A DNA stretch of 64,000 bases from an uncultured Alphaproteobacteria bacterium (GCA_902621855.1 CACNNQ010000002.1:1-64000), one strand, 5' to 3'. Shown: positions 54,718-64,000, numbered from the stretch's first letter. The notes: generated from the letters alone by a model not told the origin. Translations and numbers: made by a program.

Positions 54718-55557
54718 ATGGATAAAATAATTTGGATTGCTTCTTATCCAAAAAGTGGAAATACTTTCTTACGTTTTTTGATATCTTCATTGATCTATTC
54801 TGATGATGGTAATTTTGATTTTGATATAATCAAAAATATTAGACAGTTTGATATCTATAAATATTTTAGTTTCGTTGAAAATTTAAACTATGCAGACTCT
54901 AAGAATTTAGATAAACTTGATATAATATCGAAATACTGGTTAGAAGCTCAAAAAAAATTTTTTAACGTAGAAAAAAAATTTATTTTTAAAACTCATTCAG
55001 CAAACCTTAAAGTTAATGGTTATAATTATACAGATGAAAATAGAACTCTGGGCTTAATATACATTGTTAGAGACCCAAGAGATATTGTTATTTCATACTC
55101 ACATCATACTGGAACAAGTATTGATTATAATATCAATAAATTATTTGATAATAAAGTTACTTTGTTAAATTCAAAACGTAGAATTAAGGTAATACTTTCA
55201 AGATGGGATACACATATAAAATCATGGTCATTATTAAACGTAAAAAAATATATCATTAAGTATGAAGACTTAATAAATAATACAGAAAAACATTTCTTAG
55301 AATTAATTGACTTTATTAGAAAAGATTTAAAAATACAGTTTAAACTCAATTCTAAAAAATTTAATAATATTATTACAAATACCTCTTTCAAAAAACTTCA
55401 AGAAAATGAAAATATAATAGGTTTTGATGAAGTTTATAAAGGAAAGTTTTTTAGGAAAGGTTTGTCTAAACAATGGGAGAATATATTATCAGAAGATCAA
55501 AATATAAAAATAAAAAAAGAATTTTACATTACGTTAAAGAAATTTAATTATATTTAA
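54718..55557 (+). CDS. Sulfotransferase domain protein
   Basis: A 279-residue PAPS-dependent sulfotransferase. The 5'-phosphosulfate loop YPKSGNT is at 10-16, the catalytic-lysine region FKTHS near 90-94, and the 3'-phosphate-binding VRDPRDIVISY at 117-127 (R118, S126). It has no signal peptide, so it acts in the cytoplasm, adding sulfate to a small molecule, lipid or glycan precursor. It is markedly more A/T-rich than the neighbouring livK and is flanked by a terminator and a convergent gene. It looks like an isolated acquisition; the acceptor is unknown. Confidence 0.88.
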   Translation: MDKIIWIASYPKSGNTFLRFLISSLIYSDDGNFDFDIIKNIRQFDIYKYFSFVENLNYADSKNLDKLDIISKYWLEAQKKFFNVEKKFIFKTHSANLKVNGYNYTDENRTLGLIYIVRDPRDIVISYSHHTGTSIDYNINKLFDNKVTLLNSKRRIKVILSRWDTHIKSWSLLNVKKYIIKYEDLINNTEKHFLELIDFIRKDLKIQFKLNSKKFNNIITNTSFKKLQENENIIGFDEVYKGKFFRKGLSKQWENILSEDQNIKIKKEFYITLKKFNYI

Positions 55558-55603
55558 GTAACAGATAATTTTTATTTTACAAAGTATAAGTTATGCATTT
55601 AAA

Positions 55604-56974
55604 TTACGAATGTCTAACTTTCTCAGGAATTATTCCTTTAGGACGATAACGTAAAATTAATAATAATATTAACCCCATAAATAAATATCTAAAATAAGGA
55701 ACGCTATTAAGTAAATGTAATTTTAAAGCATTAGTTGGCTCTAATCCTGCTGTAAATTGATTGATAATAAATGTTGTAAGTGGCGCTGCTTCAATCCAAG
55801 AAAACCATATGACAAAACCACCAAATATAGCACCTAAATTATTTCCACTACCACCTACAATAACCATAATCCAAATAATAAAAGTGAAACGGAGTGGTCG
55901 ATATCCTGAAGGAGTAAATAATCCATCCAAAGTAACAAGCATTGCACCTGCAACACCTACAATTGCAGCCCCTATTACAAAAATAATTAGATGTTGTTTC
56001 ACAACATCTTTACCCATTGCATTTGCAGCAGTTTCATTATCTCTTATAGCTCTCATCATCCTTCCCCATGGAGATAATTGAGCTTTGTTTGCAAAATAGA
56101 AAATTATCAACATAACAATCAGAAATAAAATAGCGTAAGATAATTTTACAAAAATTCCCGAACCATCAATAATGAGGTTGTTTAATACTTGTTGTCTATC
56201 ACTGAGATCAATAATATTATTTAACTTTGATGAATTGAGATATGCAACTAAATTTATAAACCAATCTGCGTTTTGTAAATCAATTTCATAGGGAACTGGT
56301 CTCTTTAGACCCATGACATTTTTTACCCCTCTAGATAACCATTCTTCATGTTTTAGAACACTAACAACTATTTCTGAAATTCCAAGAGTAACAATAGCAA
56401 GATAATCTGATCGTAATCCAAGAGCTACTTTACCAATTACAAATGCAACACCTGCAGCAAATAAACCTCCTACTATCCAAGAGAATATTATTGGTAATCC
56501 AAGGCCCCCTAAAAAACCTGCTATTGCTGGATTAACATCTTCAATATTATGTGTGGCGTTTAAATAAAAGTGTCTGATAATTAAAATACCAAAGAAAATT
56601 ATGAGAGAATTTAAAATATACCTATTTCTTTTTTGGATTATCGTTTTATTAATATACATTACAGCAATCACCAATAGGACAAGTAAAGCAAAACTGATAC
56701 CTAACCCTCTACCTCCTGCCTGCCAAGACTCAGCAATGGGAGGGTAAGAAACAAGAACTGCAGCTAGTCCACCCATGGCAAGAAAACCCATTACACCAAA
56801 ATTAATTACTCCTGCATAACCCCAAGAAATATTTACTCCCATTGTCATTATTGCTGAAATAATACACATATTTAAAATTACTAAACTTACTGACCAACCT
56901 TGAATGAAGCCTACAAAAATAAAGAGAGAGATCATTATTGTAATAGCTAACCATTCATATCTTTCAAACTTCAT
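55604..56974 (-). CDS. livM: Branched-chain amino acid-type ABC permease LivM
   Basis: A 456-residue permease. NISWGYAGVINFGVMGF near 50-66 and RAIRDNETAANAMGKD near 315-330 are the LivM signatures, the latter being the ATPase-contact loop. There are about ten membrane segments, with a periplasmic insertion at ~215-275 that makes it longer than typical (~420). I use the ATG at 56974 (TGATG overlap with the livH stop) rather than the GTG one codon upstream. Confidence 0.92.
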   Translation of the reverse strand: MKFERYEWLAITIMISLFIFVGFIQGWSVSLVILNMCIISAIMTMGVNISWGYAGVINFGVMGFLAMGGLAAVLVSYPPIAESWQAGGRGLGISFALLVLLVIAVMYINKTIIQKRNRYILNSLIIFFGILIIRHFYLNATHNIEDVNPAIAGFLGGLGLPIIFSWIVGGLFAAGVAFVIGKVALGLRSDYLAIVTLGISEIVVSVLKHEEWLSRGVKNVMGLKRPVPYEIDLQNADWFINLVAYLNSSKLNNIIDLSDRQQVLNNLIIDGSGIFVKLSYAILFLIVMLIIFYFANKAQLSPWGRMMRAIRDNETAANAMGKDVVKQHLIIFVIGAAIVGVAGAMLVTLDGLFTPSGYRPLRFTFIIWIMVIVGGSGNNLGAIFGGFVIWFSWIEAAPLTTFIINQFTAGLEPTNALKLHLLNSVPYFRYLFMGLILLLILRYRPKGIIPEKVRHS

Positions 56975-57987
56975 CACAAGACTCTTCCCTTAAATATGCC
57001 TGATGGTCTTATCAATAAAACAATGACCAAAATTGAAAATGATACAGCAAATTTATAGTCTGTTGAAAGTAATTGTACTAGACCTGTTGGTTCTATAGAA
57101 CTTGGAAGTAGATAGACAAAGAATTTTTTATAAGCATACGTGACCATAATTTCTGAAAATGCGATGATATAACCGCCTACTACAGCTCCAAATGGGCTGC
57201 CAATTCCTCCAACAATTGCAGATGCAAATATTGGTAAGACTAAATTGAGATAAATGATTGGCTTATAACTTTTATCTAATCCATAAAGTGTACCTGCAAC
57301 ACATGCCAGAACGCCAACAATAATCCATGTAGTAAAAACTACTCTATCAGGATTAATTCCAGACAATAATGCTAAATCTTCGTTATCAGAAAATGCTCTC
57401 ATTGATTTTCCAGTTTTTGTTTTTTGCAAAAACCAGAAAGTAAAAGTTAAAAGCAAAATAGTAATTAAAATTGTAATAACTTGAGACGATTTTAATGCTA
57501 ATCCTTCATTTAAACCGGTCATTACTTTAAATTGTTTGGCTTTCATTATAAATTTCTGTCCATCAGAAAATTTTATAGTTTCAGTTCCAATTATAATTCT
57601 AATTATTGCATTTATTACGAACATAACCCCTATTGAAACCATTGCTAAAACAACAGGAACACTTTTTTGATATCTGTAATATTGAAAAACAAATTTATCA
57701 GAAATAATGCATAAGATAATTGTTGCAATTATTCCTACAGGTAAAGCTAACAAGGCAGTTGGTAGAATTCCTAAACCAATATTTTGTGATTGAAAAAACC
57801 ACGTAAATAAAATTGTTATCATGGCCCCAAATGACATGATTTCCCCATGAGCAAAATTAGCAAAACGAAGTATGGCATAAACGAATGTAACTCCAAGTGC
57901 TCCAAGTGCGAGTTGAGAGCCATAAGAAATGCCTGGAATTATGATAAAATTTAGAAGAACAATTATTGAATTTAGAACATCAATCAT
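56974..57987 (-). CDS. livH: Branched-chain amino acid-type ABC permease LivH
   Basis: A 337-residue permease with about eight membrane segments. GVTFVYAILRFANFAHGEIMSFGAM near 29-53 (key part FANFAHGE) and MRAFSDNEDLALLSGINPDRV are the LivH blocks; the latter contacts the ATPase. The C-terminus ends in VLLIRPSGIFKG. It pairs with LivM and follows livF by 1 nt. Confidence 0.93.
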   Translation of the reverse strand: MIDVLNSIIVLLNFIIIPGISYGSQLALGALGVTFVYAILRFANFAHGEIMSFGAMITILFTWFFQSQNIGLGILPTALLALPVGIIATIILCIISDKFVFQYYRYQKSVPVVLAMVSIGVMFVINAIIRIIIGTETIKFSDGQKFIMKAKQFKVMTGLNEGLALKSSQVITILITILLLTFTFWFLQKTKTGKSMRAFSDNEDLALLSGINPDRVVFTTWIIVGVLACVAGTLYGLDKSYKPIIYLNLVLPIFASAIVGGIGSPFGAVVGGYIIAFSEIMVTYAYKKFFVYLLPSSIEPTGLVQLLSTDYKFAVSFSILVIVLLIRPSGIFKGRVL

Positions 57988-57988
57988 T

Positions 57989-58693
57989 TTAACCTCCTAA
58001 AAATGACTTTCTAACTTCTGGATTATTTAATAATTCTTCACCTAAACCTTCTCTACTATTTTTTCCATTAACTAATACGTATCCTCTATCAGCAATACCA
58101 AGTGCTTGTTTTGCATTTTGTTCAACCATTAATATGCCAACACCAGTTTTACGAACTTCAATGATTCTTGAAAATAACTCATCCATTACTATTGGTGATA
58201 CTCCTGCAGTTGGTTCATCTAACATTAAAATTTTAGGCTTAGTCATAAGTGCTCTTCCAAAAGCTACTTGTTGTCTTTGACCACCGGATAATTCTCCTGC
58301 ACTTTGATTTCTTTTTTCCTTTAAAATAGGAAAAAGATCATAAACATCATTAATGGTATGCATAATATCATCCTCTCTTAAGAATCCTCCCATTTCTAAA
58401 TTTTCTTCAACTGTCATACCAGTAAATACATTGTTAGTTTGAGGAACAAACGCCAATCCTAAATTAATTCTATTTTGTGGTAACATTGAAGAAATTTCTT
58501 TATTTGAATATTCAACAGAGCCTGAAGTCAAACTTAGCATACCAAGTAGTGCTTTCATTGCTGTTGATTTGCCAGCTCCATTTGGACCAACGATAACTAC
58601 AATTTCACCTTCATTAACTTCTAGATTAATATCTTTAATAATATCGACACCTCCATATCCAGCTGTTAAATTTTTACCAATTAAATTATTCAT
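57989..58693 (-). CDS. livF: Branched-chain amino acid-type ABC ATPase LivF
   Basis: A 234-residue ATPase. Walker A GPNGAGKST near 38-46, signature LSGGQRQQVAFGR near 137-149, Walker B ILMLDEPTAG near 157-166 and the LMVEQNAKQAL switch region are intact. The VEQN version of the H-loop is characteristic of LivF. It lies 6 nt after livG. Confidence 0.95.
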   Translation of the reverse strand: MNNLIGKNLTAGYGGVDIIKDINLEVNEGEIVVIVGPNGAGKSTAMKALLGMLSLTSGSVEYSNKEISSMLPQNRINLGLAFVPQTNNVFTGMTVEENLEMGGFLREDDIMHTINDVYDLFPILKEKRNQSAGELSGGQRQQVAFGRALMTKPKILMLDEPTAGVSPIVMDELFSRIIEVRKTGVGILMVEQNAKQALGIADRGYVLVNGKNSREGLGEELLNNPEVRKSFLGG

Positions 58694-58699
58694 AATATT

Positions 58700-59467
58700 C
58701 TAATTCTTATTAATACCTTTACCTAAATAAGCTTCTATAACTGTATCGTTATTTTTCACTTCATTAAAACTTCCTTTAAATAAAACTGAACCTTCGGCCA
58801 TCACAATTACAGGATCACAAATTTTTTCTATCAGGTCCATATCATGTTCAATTACGAAAAAAGTATACTTCTTTTCTTTATTTAATCTTAATATCGCATC
58901 AGTAATTTCATTAAGAAGTGTTCTATTTACTCCAGCTCCTACTTCATCAAGTAAAACGATTTGAGGATCAACCATCATAGTTCTACCTAACTCAAGTAAT
59001 TTTTTTTGACCACCAGATAAGTTTCCTGCAAGTTCTTGCGTTAAATGATTAAGGTTTAAAAAATTTATTACTTCAATAGCTTTTGCTCTTATTTTCTCCT
59101 CTTGTTGTTTTACTTTTGAATTATTAAATATAGCATAAGATAATTTTTCTCCAAATTGATTTGGAGGAACCATCATTAAATTCTCTAAAACTGTTAGAGT
59201 TGAAAATTCATGGGCAATTTGAAAAGTTCTTAAAACTCCTTTTGCAAATAACTCATGTGGTTTTAAATAAGAAATGTCTTCATTATTAAGGATTATATTT
59301 CCATCATCTGGATCATATAATCCAGCAATTGTATTGAATAAGGTAGTTTTTCCTGCTCCATTTGGACCAATTAAACCTGTAATTGAGCCCATTTCAACTT
59401 TCATTGATGCATTATGGACAGCTTTTAATCCTCCAAAAAACTTGTTTACATTGTTTATTTCAAGCAT
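58700..59467 (-). CDS. livG: Branched-chain amino acid-type ABC ATPase LivG
   Basis: A 255-residue ATPase. Walker A GPNGAGKTT near 35-43, signature LSGGQKKLLELGR near 150-162, Walker B IVLLDEVGAGV near 170-180 and VIEHDMDLI near 205-213 (LivG-type H-loop) are present. The start overlaps the rodA end by 8 nt, tying this transporter operon to the cell-shape operon upstream. Confidence 0.95.
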   Translation of the reverse strand: MLEINNVNKFFGGLKAVHNASMKVEMGSITGLIGPNGAGKTTLFNTIAGLYDPDDGNIILNNEDISYLKPHELFAKGVLRTFQIAHEFSTLTVLENLMMVPPNQFGEKLSYAIFNNSKVKQQEEKIRAKAIEVINFLNLNHLTQELAGNLSGGQKKLLELGRTMMVDPQIVLLDEVGAGVNRTLLNEITDAILRLNKEKKYTFFVIEHDMDLIEKICDPVIVMAEGSVLFKGSFNEVKNNDTVIEAYLGKGINKN

Positions 59468-60557
59468 TGTTTAGTTTTTTAATATTAGCATTAAGTTCCA
59501 TATTCAGGACAAGACCTATAGAAATCATAATAGAAAGCATTGCTGAGCCACCATATGAAACTAATGGAAGAGGAATACCTACAACCGGCATCAAACCTGA
59601 AACCATTGATATATTCATTATAACATAAATAAATATATTTGTGCCCACACCAATACTCAATATACGACCAAAAATATGATTTGACTTAATGCTAACATAA
59701 AAGCAAATTGTAATAACCAGAAAAAAAAGCAAAATAATAAACGTGGTACCTATAAACCCAAACTCTTCACCAATTAGTGTAAAAATAAAATCAGTTTGCT
59801 TTTCCGGCAAATATTGAAGGTAAGATTGTGTTCCCTCTAAAAATCCTTTACCTGAAAAACCACCTGAACCTAAAGCAATTTTAGATTGAATTAGTTGATA
59901 ACCTCTTCCTAAAACATCATCTTCAGGATTAAGAAATGATATTAGTCTATCTTTTTGATACGGTTTTAAAAATTTTATTAATAAAGGAATTGAAAAAATT
60001 ACTGCACTAGCGCCTACAGCAAATTTCCAGATTTGGACACCGCTTGCAAACAAAATAAATATACCCAAAATTACAATACTAAGAGCGGTGCCTAAGTCAG
60101 GTTGAAGTACAACAAATAGAAAGGGTAGAAATAGAATTAAAAATGGAAATAAAAGATTAATAATACTCTTAACTTCACTAAATTTTAAATCATTATAAAA
60201 TCTAGCCAATGCTATTATTATTGTAATTTTAATAAGTTCTGATGGCTGCAAACTAAATCCAAATATATTTATCCACCTAGTTGCACCCTTGCCAAATACA
60301 CCAATTATTTCTACGGATAATAATAATAAAAAACTAAATATAAAAATTATATAAGCATATTTGTAAATTAATTTTATATCTATGAAGGCAATTACTATTG
60401 CTAAAAATAATAAAATTGATAACCTGATTAAATGTCTAGAAGCCCATGGACTATAAGAGCCTCCTGCTGCAGAATACAAGCCTGCAGCACCTATAATAGA
60501 TATTAATAAAATTAAAAAAATTAGTAGGTAATTTAAATTTTGGATTTTTAAAAACAT
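59460..60557 (-). CDS. rodA: RodA, SEDS-family peptidoglycan glycosyltransferase
   Basis: A 365-residue polytopic protein with about ten helices. GLYSAAGGSYSPWASRH, the FGKGATRWINIFGFSLQPSE block, the QPDLGTALSI block and GEEFGFIGT match RodA. The conserved Asp of QPDLG is in the catalytic cavity of SEDS enzymes. It polymerises glycan strands with PBP2 during cell elongation. It is coupled to mrdA by a TAATG overlap. Confidence 0.95.
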   Translation of the reverse strand: MFLKIQNLNYLLIFLILLISIIGAAGLYSAAGGSYSPWASRHLIRLSILLFLAIVIAFIDIKLIYKYAYIIFIFSFLLLLSVEIIGVFGKGATRWINIFGFSLQPSELIKITIIIALARFYNDLKFSEVKSIINLLFPFLILFLPFLFVVLQPDLGTALSIVILGIFILFASGVQIWKFAVGASAVIFSIPLLIKFLKPYQKDRLISFLNPEDDVLGRGYQLIQSKIALGSGGFSGKGFLEGTQSYLQYLPEKQTDFIFTLIGEEFGFIGTTFIILLFFLVITICFYVSIKSNHIFGRILSIGVGTNIFIYVIMNISMVSGLMPVVGIPLPLVSYGGSAMLSIMISIGLVLNMELNANIKKLNNA

Positions 60558-62359
60558 TAGATCTTATTTTTATTAATAAATTCAAATACTTGTTTAGCAA
60601 TTGGTGCAGCTGTTGAAGCGCCTGAACCTCCGTGCTCAATTACAACAGATATTGAATATTTGGGTTTATCGTATGGCATATAACCAACAAATAAAGCGTG
60701 ATCTCTTTTATTCCATTCAACTTCTTTTTTTCTAAAGTCGTCACTTTCTCTTTCTGCTACAGTGATACGAGTTACTTGAGAAGTTCCAGTTTTACCTGAA
60801 AAATAAACTTCGTCTGACTTAGATTTAAAAGCAGTTCCTTTATTTTCATTTACAACTTTAAACATAGATTTTTTAACAACATTGATTGCACTTTTATATT
60901 TTTCTAGTCTTTTAAAATTATCTATTTTTCCATCATTTATCAATTTAGGGGCAATCACTTTACCATCAGATGCTATAATTGATGTCATATTTGCTAATTG
61001 TAAAGGATTGGTCAAAACAAAACCTTGTCCTATTGCTGAAATCAAAGTTTCTCCAGGATACCAACTTTCATCAAGATTTTCCTTTTTCCACTTTTTAGAA
61101 GGAATAATTCCTTTTTTTTGATTCGAAAGAGGTATGTTATAAACTTGTCCTAATCCAAATTCTTTCGCAACTTTAGATATTCTATCAATTCCAACCTGTT
61201 TTGAAATTTCATAAAAAAATACATCACATGACTCTGTAATAGCTTTTTCAACATTCATTGTTCCGTGACCATTTGTTTTCCAACAATGATATAATCGATC
61301 ACCTAATGAAACTTTTCCCCCACAAAAATGTGAGGTAGATTCATTAATGACACCGTGGTAAAGAGCTGCAATAGCAACAACCATTTTAAAAGTTGATCCT
61401 GGAGAATATAAACCTTGTATACTTCTAAAAGTCAAAGGTGAAAGTTTATTCTCAAGAATAGAATTCCAATAATCTTTATTTGGTTTTTTTATTATTTTAT
61501 TTGGATTATAAGAAGGTGTTGACGCCATACAAAGTACATGACCATTTTTAACATTCATCACAACTATAGATCCCGCTCTGTGAGAATTTAAAAGATTTAA
61601 TGCATATTCTTGTAATCTTAAATCTAAAGTTAGTTTTATGTTTTTTCCCTGTTGACTATCTAATCGTGATATTTCTCTTATTATTCTTCCTGAAGAATTA
61701 ACTTCTATTTCTCTTTGCCCAGACTTCCCAACCAATATTTCATTAAAACTCTTTTCAATACCTTCTTTCCCAATATCTAAATTTGGCATATTGGTAATAA
61801 ATGGTAATGAGAGCTCTTTTTCGTTTGGTTTATTAATGTAGCCCAACAGGTGTGAAAATATATTTTCAGAGTTATATATTCTCATATAATCTTGTGAAAT
61901 AAAAATACCCTCAATATCAAATTTTTTTGACTCAATTTTTTCTAAATCTTCCCAATTAATATTTTCAAAGATTTTAATTTTTTCAAATTTTTTTACTTTT
62001 TTGCTTAATTCAATAATTTTTCTTTTTTTGGGAAAATCAATTTTTAATATATTTGAAATTTGATTTAGTGTTTTGTTTATATTGGATGTATTTTCAGGAA
62101 TAACGTAGATATCAAAGACCTTTTTGTTATTAGCTAATATATTATCATTTGTATCTAATATTTTTCCTCTTAAGGGATAAAGTATTTCAACATCAATTTG
62201 ATTATTTTTTGAGAGAGTTTTATATTTTTCTGAACTTTTAATTTGAATATTATAAAGCCTCCATCCAACTATTGTAAATAAAGAAAGCTTTAAAACATAG
62301 AGTACAAAAGATCTTCTATTTAAGACAGTAAATTGTTTTTTATCATCAGAATAGAACAT
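60557..62359 (-). CDS. mrdA: Penicillin-binding protein 2 (class B transpeptidase)
   Basis: A 600-residue elongation-specific transpeptidase. One helix near residues 17-35 anchors it. A pedestal domain holds NIFSHLLGYI. The transpeptidase domain has SPGSTFKMV (SxxK) near 318, TESCDVFFYE (SxC variant of SxN) near 372 and SGKTGTSQV near 527. It partners with RodA in cell-wall elongation. It sits directly after mreD with no gap. Confidence 0.95.
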   Translation of the reverse strand: MFYSDDKKQFTVLNRRSFVLYVLKLSLFTIVGWRLYNIQIKSSEKYKTLSKNNQIDVEILYPLRGKILDTNDNILANNKKVFDIYVIPENTSNINKTLNQISNILKIDFPKKRKIIELSKKVKKFEKIKIFENINWEDLEKIESKKFDIEGIFISQDYMRIYNSENIFSHLLGYINKPNEKELSLPFITNMPNLDIGKEGIEKSFNEILVGKSGQREIEVNSSGRIIREISRLDSQQGKNIKLTLDLRLQEYALNLLNSHRAGSIVVMNVKNGHVLCMASTPSYNPNKIIKKPNKDYWNSILENKLSPLTFRSIQGLYSPGSTFKMVVAIAALYHGVINESTSHFCGGKVSLGDRLYHCWKTNGHGTMNVEKAITESCDVFFYEISKQVGIDRISKVAKEFGLGQVYNIPLSNQKKGIIPSKKWKKENLDESWYPGETLISAIGQGFVLTNPLQLANMTSIIASDGKVIAPKLINDGKIDNFKRLEKYKSAINVVKKSMFKVVNENKGTAFKSKSDEVYFSGKTGTSQVTRITVAERESDDFRKKEVEWNKRDHALFVGYMPYDKPKYSISVVIEHGGSGASTAAPIAKQVFEFINKNKI

Positions 62360-62842
62360 TTATTTATTTAATTTATTTAAAATAGTAACTATTGGAATAA
62401 AAATTATAATAGATATTACTAAATAATTAAATAGATGAGAAATTGTAAAGTATATATTATTAAGAAAGTAAGACAAAAGTATTTCAATATATAAAATTAG
62501 ATTCAATGATATAAATATTATTAAACTTATTTGATTAGAAGTTAACAATAATAGATATTTTTTAAATAAAAGATAAATTGATAAAATTACCATAAAACTA
62601 ATTAAATGACTTCCTATAGAATTTAAGAGAATTATATCGAATAAAATTCCATAAATAAAACCTAAAATGTAGTGAGTGTAATGATAATAATAAAATAAAA
62701 AATAAATAAATGTAAGGTGAAATAGAAAATAAAATAGAATATTTATAATTTCAATATGTAATAAAGAATTAACACTTATTGAAAACGAAAATAATAATAT
62801 TATGTTAAAGATAAAATAAGTTTTAAAAACTTGTAAACCCAC
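62360..62842 (-). CDS. mreD: MreD, rod-shape-determining membrane protein
   Basis: A 160-residue protein with about five hydrophobic segments and a strong Ile/Leu/Phe/Tyr bias. GFIYGILFDIILLNSIGSHL is the most family-like part. Similarity is weak, as usual for MreD, but its place between mreC and mrdA is decisive. It starts with GTG two bases after the mreC stop. It links MreC to the inner-membrane elongasome. Confidence 0.85.
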   Translation of the reverse strand: MGLQVFKTYFIFNIILLFSFSISVNSLLHIEIINILFYFLFHLTFIYFLFYYYHYTHYILGFIYGILFDIILLNSIGSHLISFMVILSIYLLFKKYLLLLTSNQISLIIFISLNLILYIEILLSYFLNNIYFTISHLFNYLVISIIIFIPIVTILNKLNK

Positions 62843-62844
62843 TT

Positions 62845-63666
62845 TTATTTAGATGTAACAATTTGAACATAATCAATACTATTAAAATCTACAAAAGGTA
62901 AGACGTAAAATCTATCCTTTTCTATTTTTGCAATTTTACCAACTAGTAAATCAACGGGAAAAATTTCTGCAGTGCCACTAGTGACAACAATATCGCCAAT
63001 TTTTGGTATTTTATCATTTTTTATAAAATTACTTACTAGATACTTGTTATCACCAGCACCTGATACTAATGAAAATATTCCATCAGAAATTGTTTTTATT
63101 GATATTGATAAATTAGGATCTGTAATTAATAGAACTCTAGATTTTAATGCTGAAGTTTCAATTATTTTTCCTACTAAACCTCTTTCATTAATAGCAGACA
63201 TATTTTTTTCAATATCACTCTCATATCCTGCGTTAATATTTATTATTTTAGAAAAGAAGGTGTCATTTCTATTTACTAGTGAAGCGGTTTTTACTAGTTT
63301 TAAGTTATTATCAGTCGCATTTAACAAACGCTTAAGAACTCTATTTTCTCTAGAATTTTGTATAGCTAGTGTTTGCCATTTTTTTAGACGTACAATTTCT
63401 TCCTGTAAAATTTTATTTTCAAATTTAAGACTTTGAAACTGTTTATATTCATTAACAACATTTGAAATACCGGTAAATGGCGCAGATAAAACTTTAGTAA
63501 AGGGGTTTATAACACTAGTACTGAAATTTTTTATATTATTGATTATAAAATAATCACTTTTGGAAAAGAAAATTAAAAAAAAAGATAGCAATACTATAGA
63601 TATAATAGTGACATTTTTAAAAACCTTTGAAGTTTTTAGTGCCCTTACTTTAAACCTAGGTGCCAT
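62845..63666 (-). CDS. mreC: MreC, rod-shape-determining protein
   Basis: A 273-residue bitopic protein. One helix near 19-36 precedes a coiled coil near 65-98 (LKFENKILQEEIVRLKKW). The periplasmic beta domains follow, with INAGYESDIEKNMSAIN, GLVGKIIETS and GDIVVTSGTAEIFP. It scaffolds PBP2 activation. It starts 14 nt after the mreB stop in the same run. Confidence 0.93.
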   Translation of the reverse strand: MAPRFKVRALKTSKVFKNVTIISIVLLSFFLIFFSKSDYFIINNIKNFSTSVINPFTKVLSAPFTGISNVVNEYKQFQSLKFENKILQEEIVRLKKWQTLAIQNSRENRVLKRLLNATDNNLKLVKTASLVNRNDTFFSKIININAGYESDIEKNMSAINERGLVGKIIETSALKSRVLLITDPNLSISIKTISDGIFSLVSGAGDNKYLVSNFIKNDKIPKIGDIVVTSGTAEIFPVDLLVGKIAKIEKDRFYVLPFVDFNSIDYVQIVTSK

Positions 63667-63680
63667 AGGATAATAATTTG

Positions 63681-64000
63681 TTAGTCAGTTGCAAACACAT
63701 CACTTAGATTAGACTTTTCTTCTAGTGCTTGTCCCGTCCCCATCACAACACATAGTAATGGATCCTCTGCAATTGAAACTGGTAGACTGGTTGAGCGTCT
63801 TAAAACTTTATCAAGATTATTCAGTAACGATCCACCACCTGTAAGCATTATACCTCTCTCAACAATATCAGCAGATAGTTCAGCAGGTGTTTGTTCTAGT
63901 GCTCTTTTAATAGTATCTATAATTTGTGCTACCGGTTCTGCTAGTGCTTCTGCTATTTGTCTTTGTGAAATAGATATTTCTTTCGGTAATCCAGTAATTA
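63681..64000 (-). CDS. mreB: MreB, actin-like cell-shape protein (C-terminal part, cut by window edge)
   Basis: About 106 C-terminal codons are inside the window. ITGLPKEISISQRQIAEAL, then ERGIMLTGGGSLLNNLDKVL, and VMGTGQALE near the end match MreB, including the adenosine-binding LTGGGS loop. The gene continues past the right edge. It is the first gene of the visible mreB-mreC-mreD-mrdA-rodA run and polymerises under the inner membrane to guide elongation. Confidence 0.95.
   Translation of the reverse strand, partial: ITGLPKEISISQRQIAEALAEPVAQIIDTIKRALEQTPAELSADIVERGIMLTGGGSLLNNLDKVLRRSTSLPVSIAEDPLLCVVMGTGQALEEKSNLSDVFATD

Overview
The window is a gene-dense, very AT-rich (roughly 30% GC by eye) bacterial chromosome segment. 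Gene content and order point to an alphaproteobacterium with a streamlined, marine SAR11/AEGEAN-169-like character. The clues are the run aroQ-accB-accC-aat-DUF2155-NDUFA12, the two-domain dCTP deaminase of the alphaproteobacterial type, the neighbours rne / mrcA / prfB, the mreBCD-mrdA-rodA order, and a mitochondrial-type complex I accessory protein. The exact lineage cannot be fixed from sequence reading alone. Intergenic space is minimal: no gene-free stretch exceeds 300 bases, many same-strand neighbours overlap by 1-8 nt, and six of eight tail-to-tail pairs overlap. No tRNA, rRNA, CRISPR array or insertion sequence was seen.

Layout. 0-1.9 kb: the end of an SGNH-hydrolase-like gene and a large polytopic membrane protein, probably part of a surface-polysaccharide locus. 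1.9-8.5 kb (minus): mnmA, then sufB-C-D-S-T-A for Fe-S cluster assembly. 8.5-13.9 kb: an alpha/beta hydrolase, tyrS, prfB (full length only through a programmed +1 frameshift) and a class A penicillin-binding protein. 14-21 kb (plus): rne, an M48 peptidase, dcd, aroQ, accB, accC, aat. 21-31.6 kb: DUF2155, NDUFA12, pyrC, a family 9 glycosyltransferase, ygfZ, an MFS carrier, a single-chain glycyl-tRNA synthetase, a 53-residue membrane protein, an S49 protease, a polyprenyl diphosphate synthase, DUF6165, a cupin, rpe and a LysR regulator. 31.6-36.5 kb: a 27-residue basic mini-protein, an SbmA/BacA-like peptide carrier, fxsA, a DapA-family aldolase, uppP, exonuclease I and a 59-residue membrane protein.

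36.5-52.3 kb is the most unusual part: a carbohydrate-catabolism island. It has two ribokinase-family kinases and a TIM-barrel isomerase on the minus strand. A binding protein with a twin-arginine signal and two MalF/MalG-type permeases follow on the plus strand, with no ATPase gene. On the minus strand is a run deoC, tandem-domain aldehyde dehydrogenase, RbsD/FucU-like mutarotase, split transketolase (N and C halves), BtpA/SgcQ-like protein, M42/SgcX-like metallohydrolase and FGGY kinase. Together these suggest import of a pentose or branched/deoxy sugar, isomerisation, kinase activation, and cleavage by transketolase and/or aldolase. The combination matches no textbook operon I know in full and is the best candidate for an undescribed system.

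52.3-64 kb: gpsA; a branched-chain-amino-acid-type binding protein and a sulfotransferase on the plus strand; and on the minus strand the cell-shape operon mreB-mreC-mreD-mrdA-rodA running directly into livG-livF-livH-livM, the remaining parts of the amino-acid-type ABC transporter.
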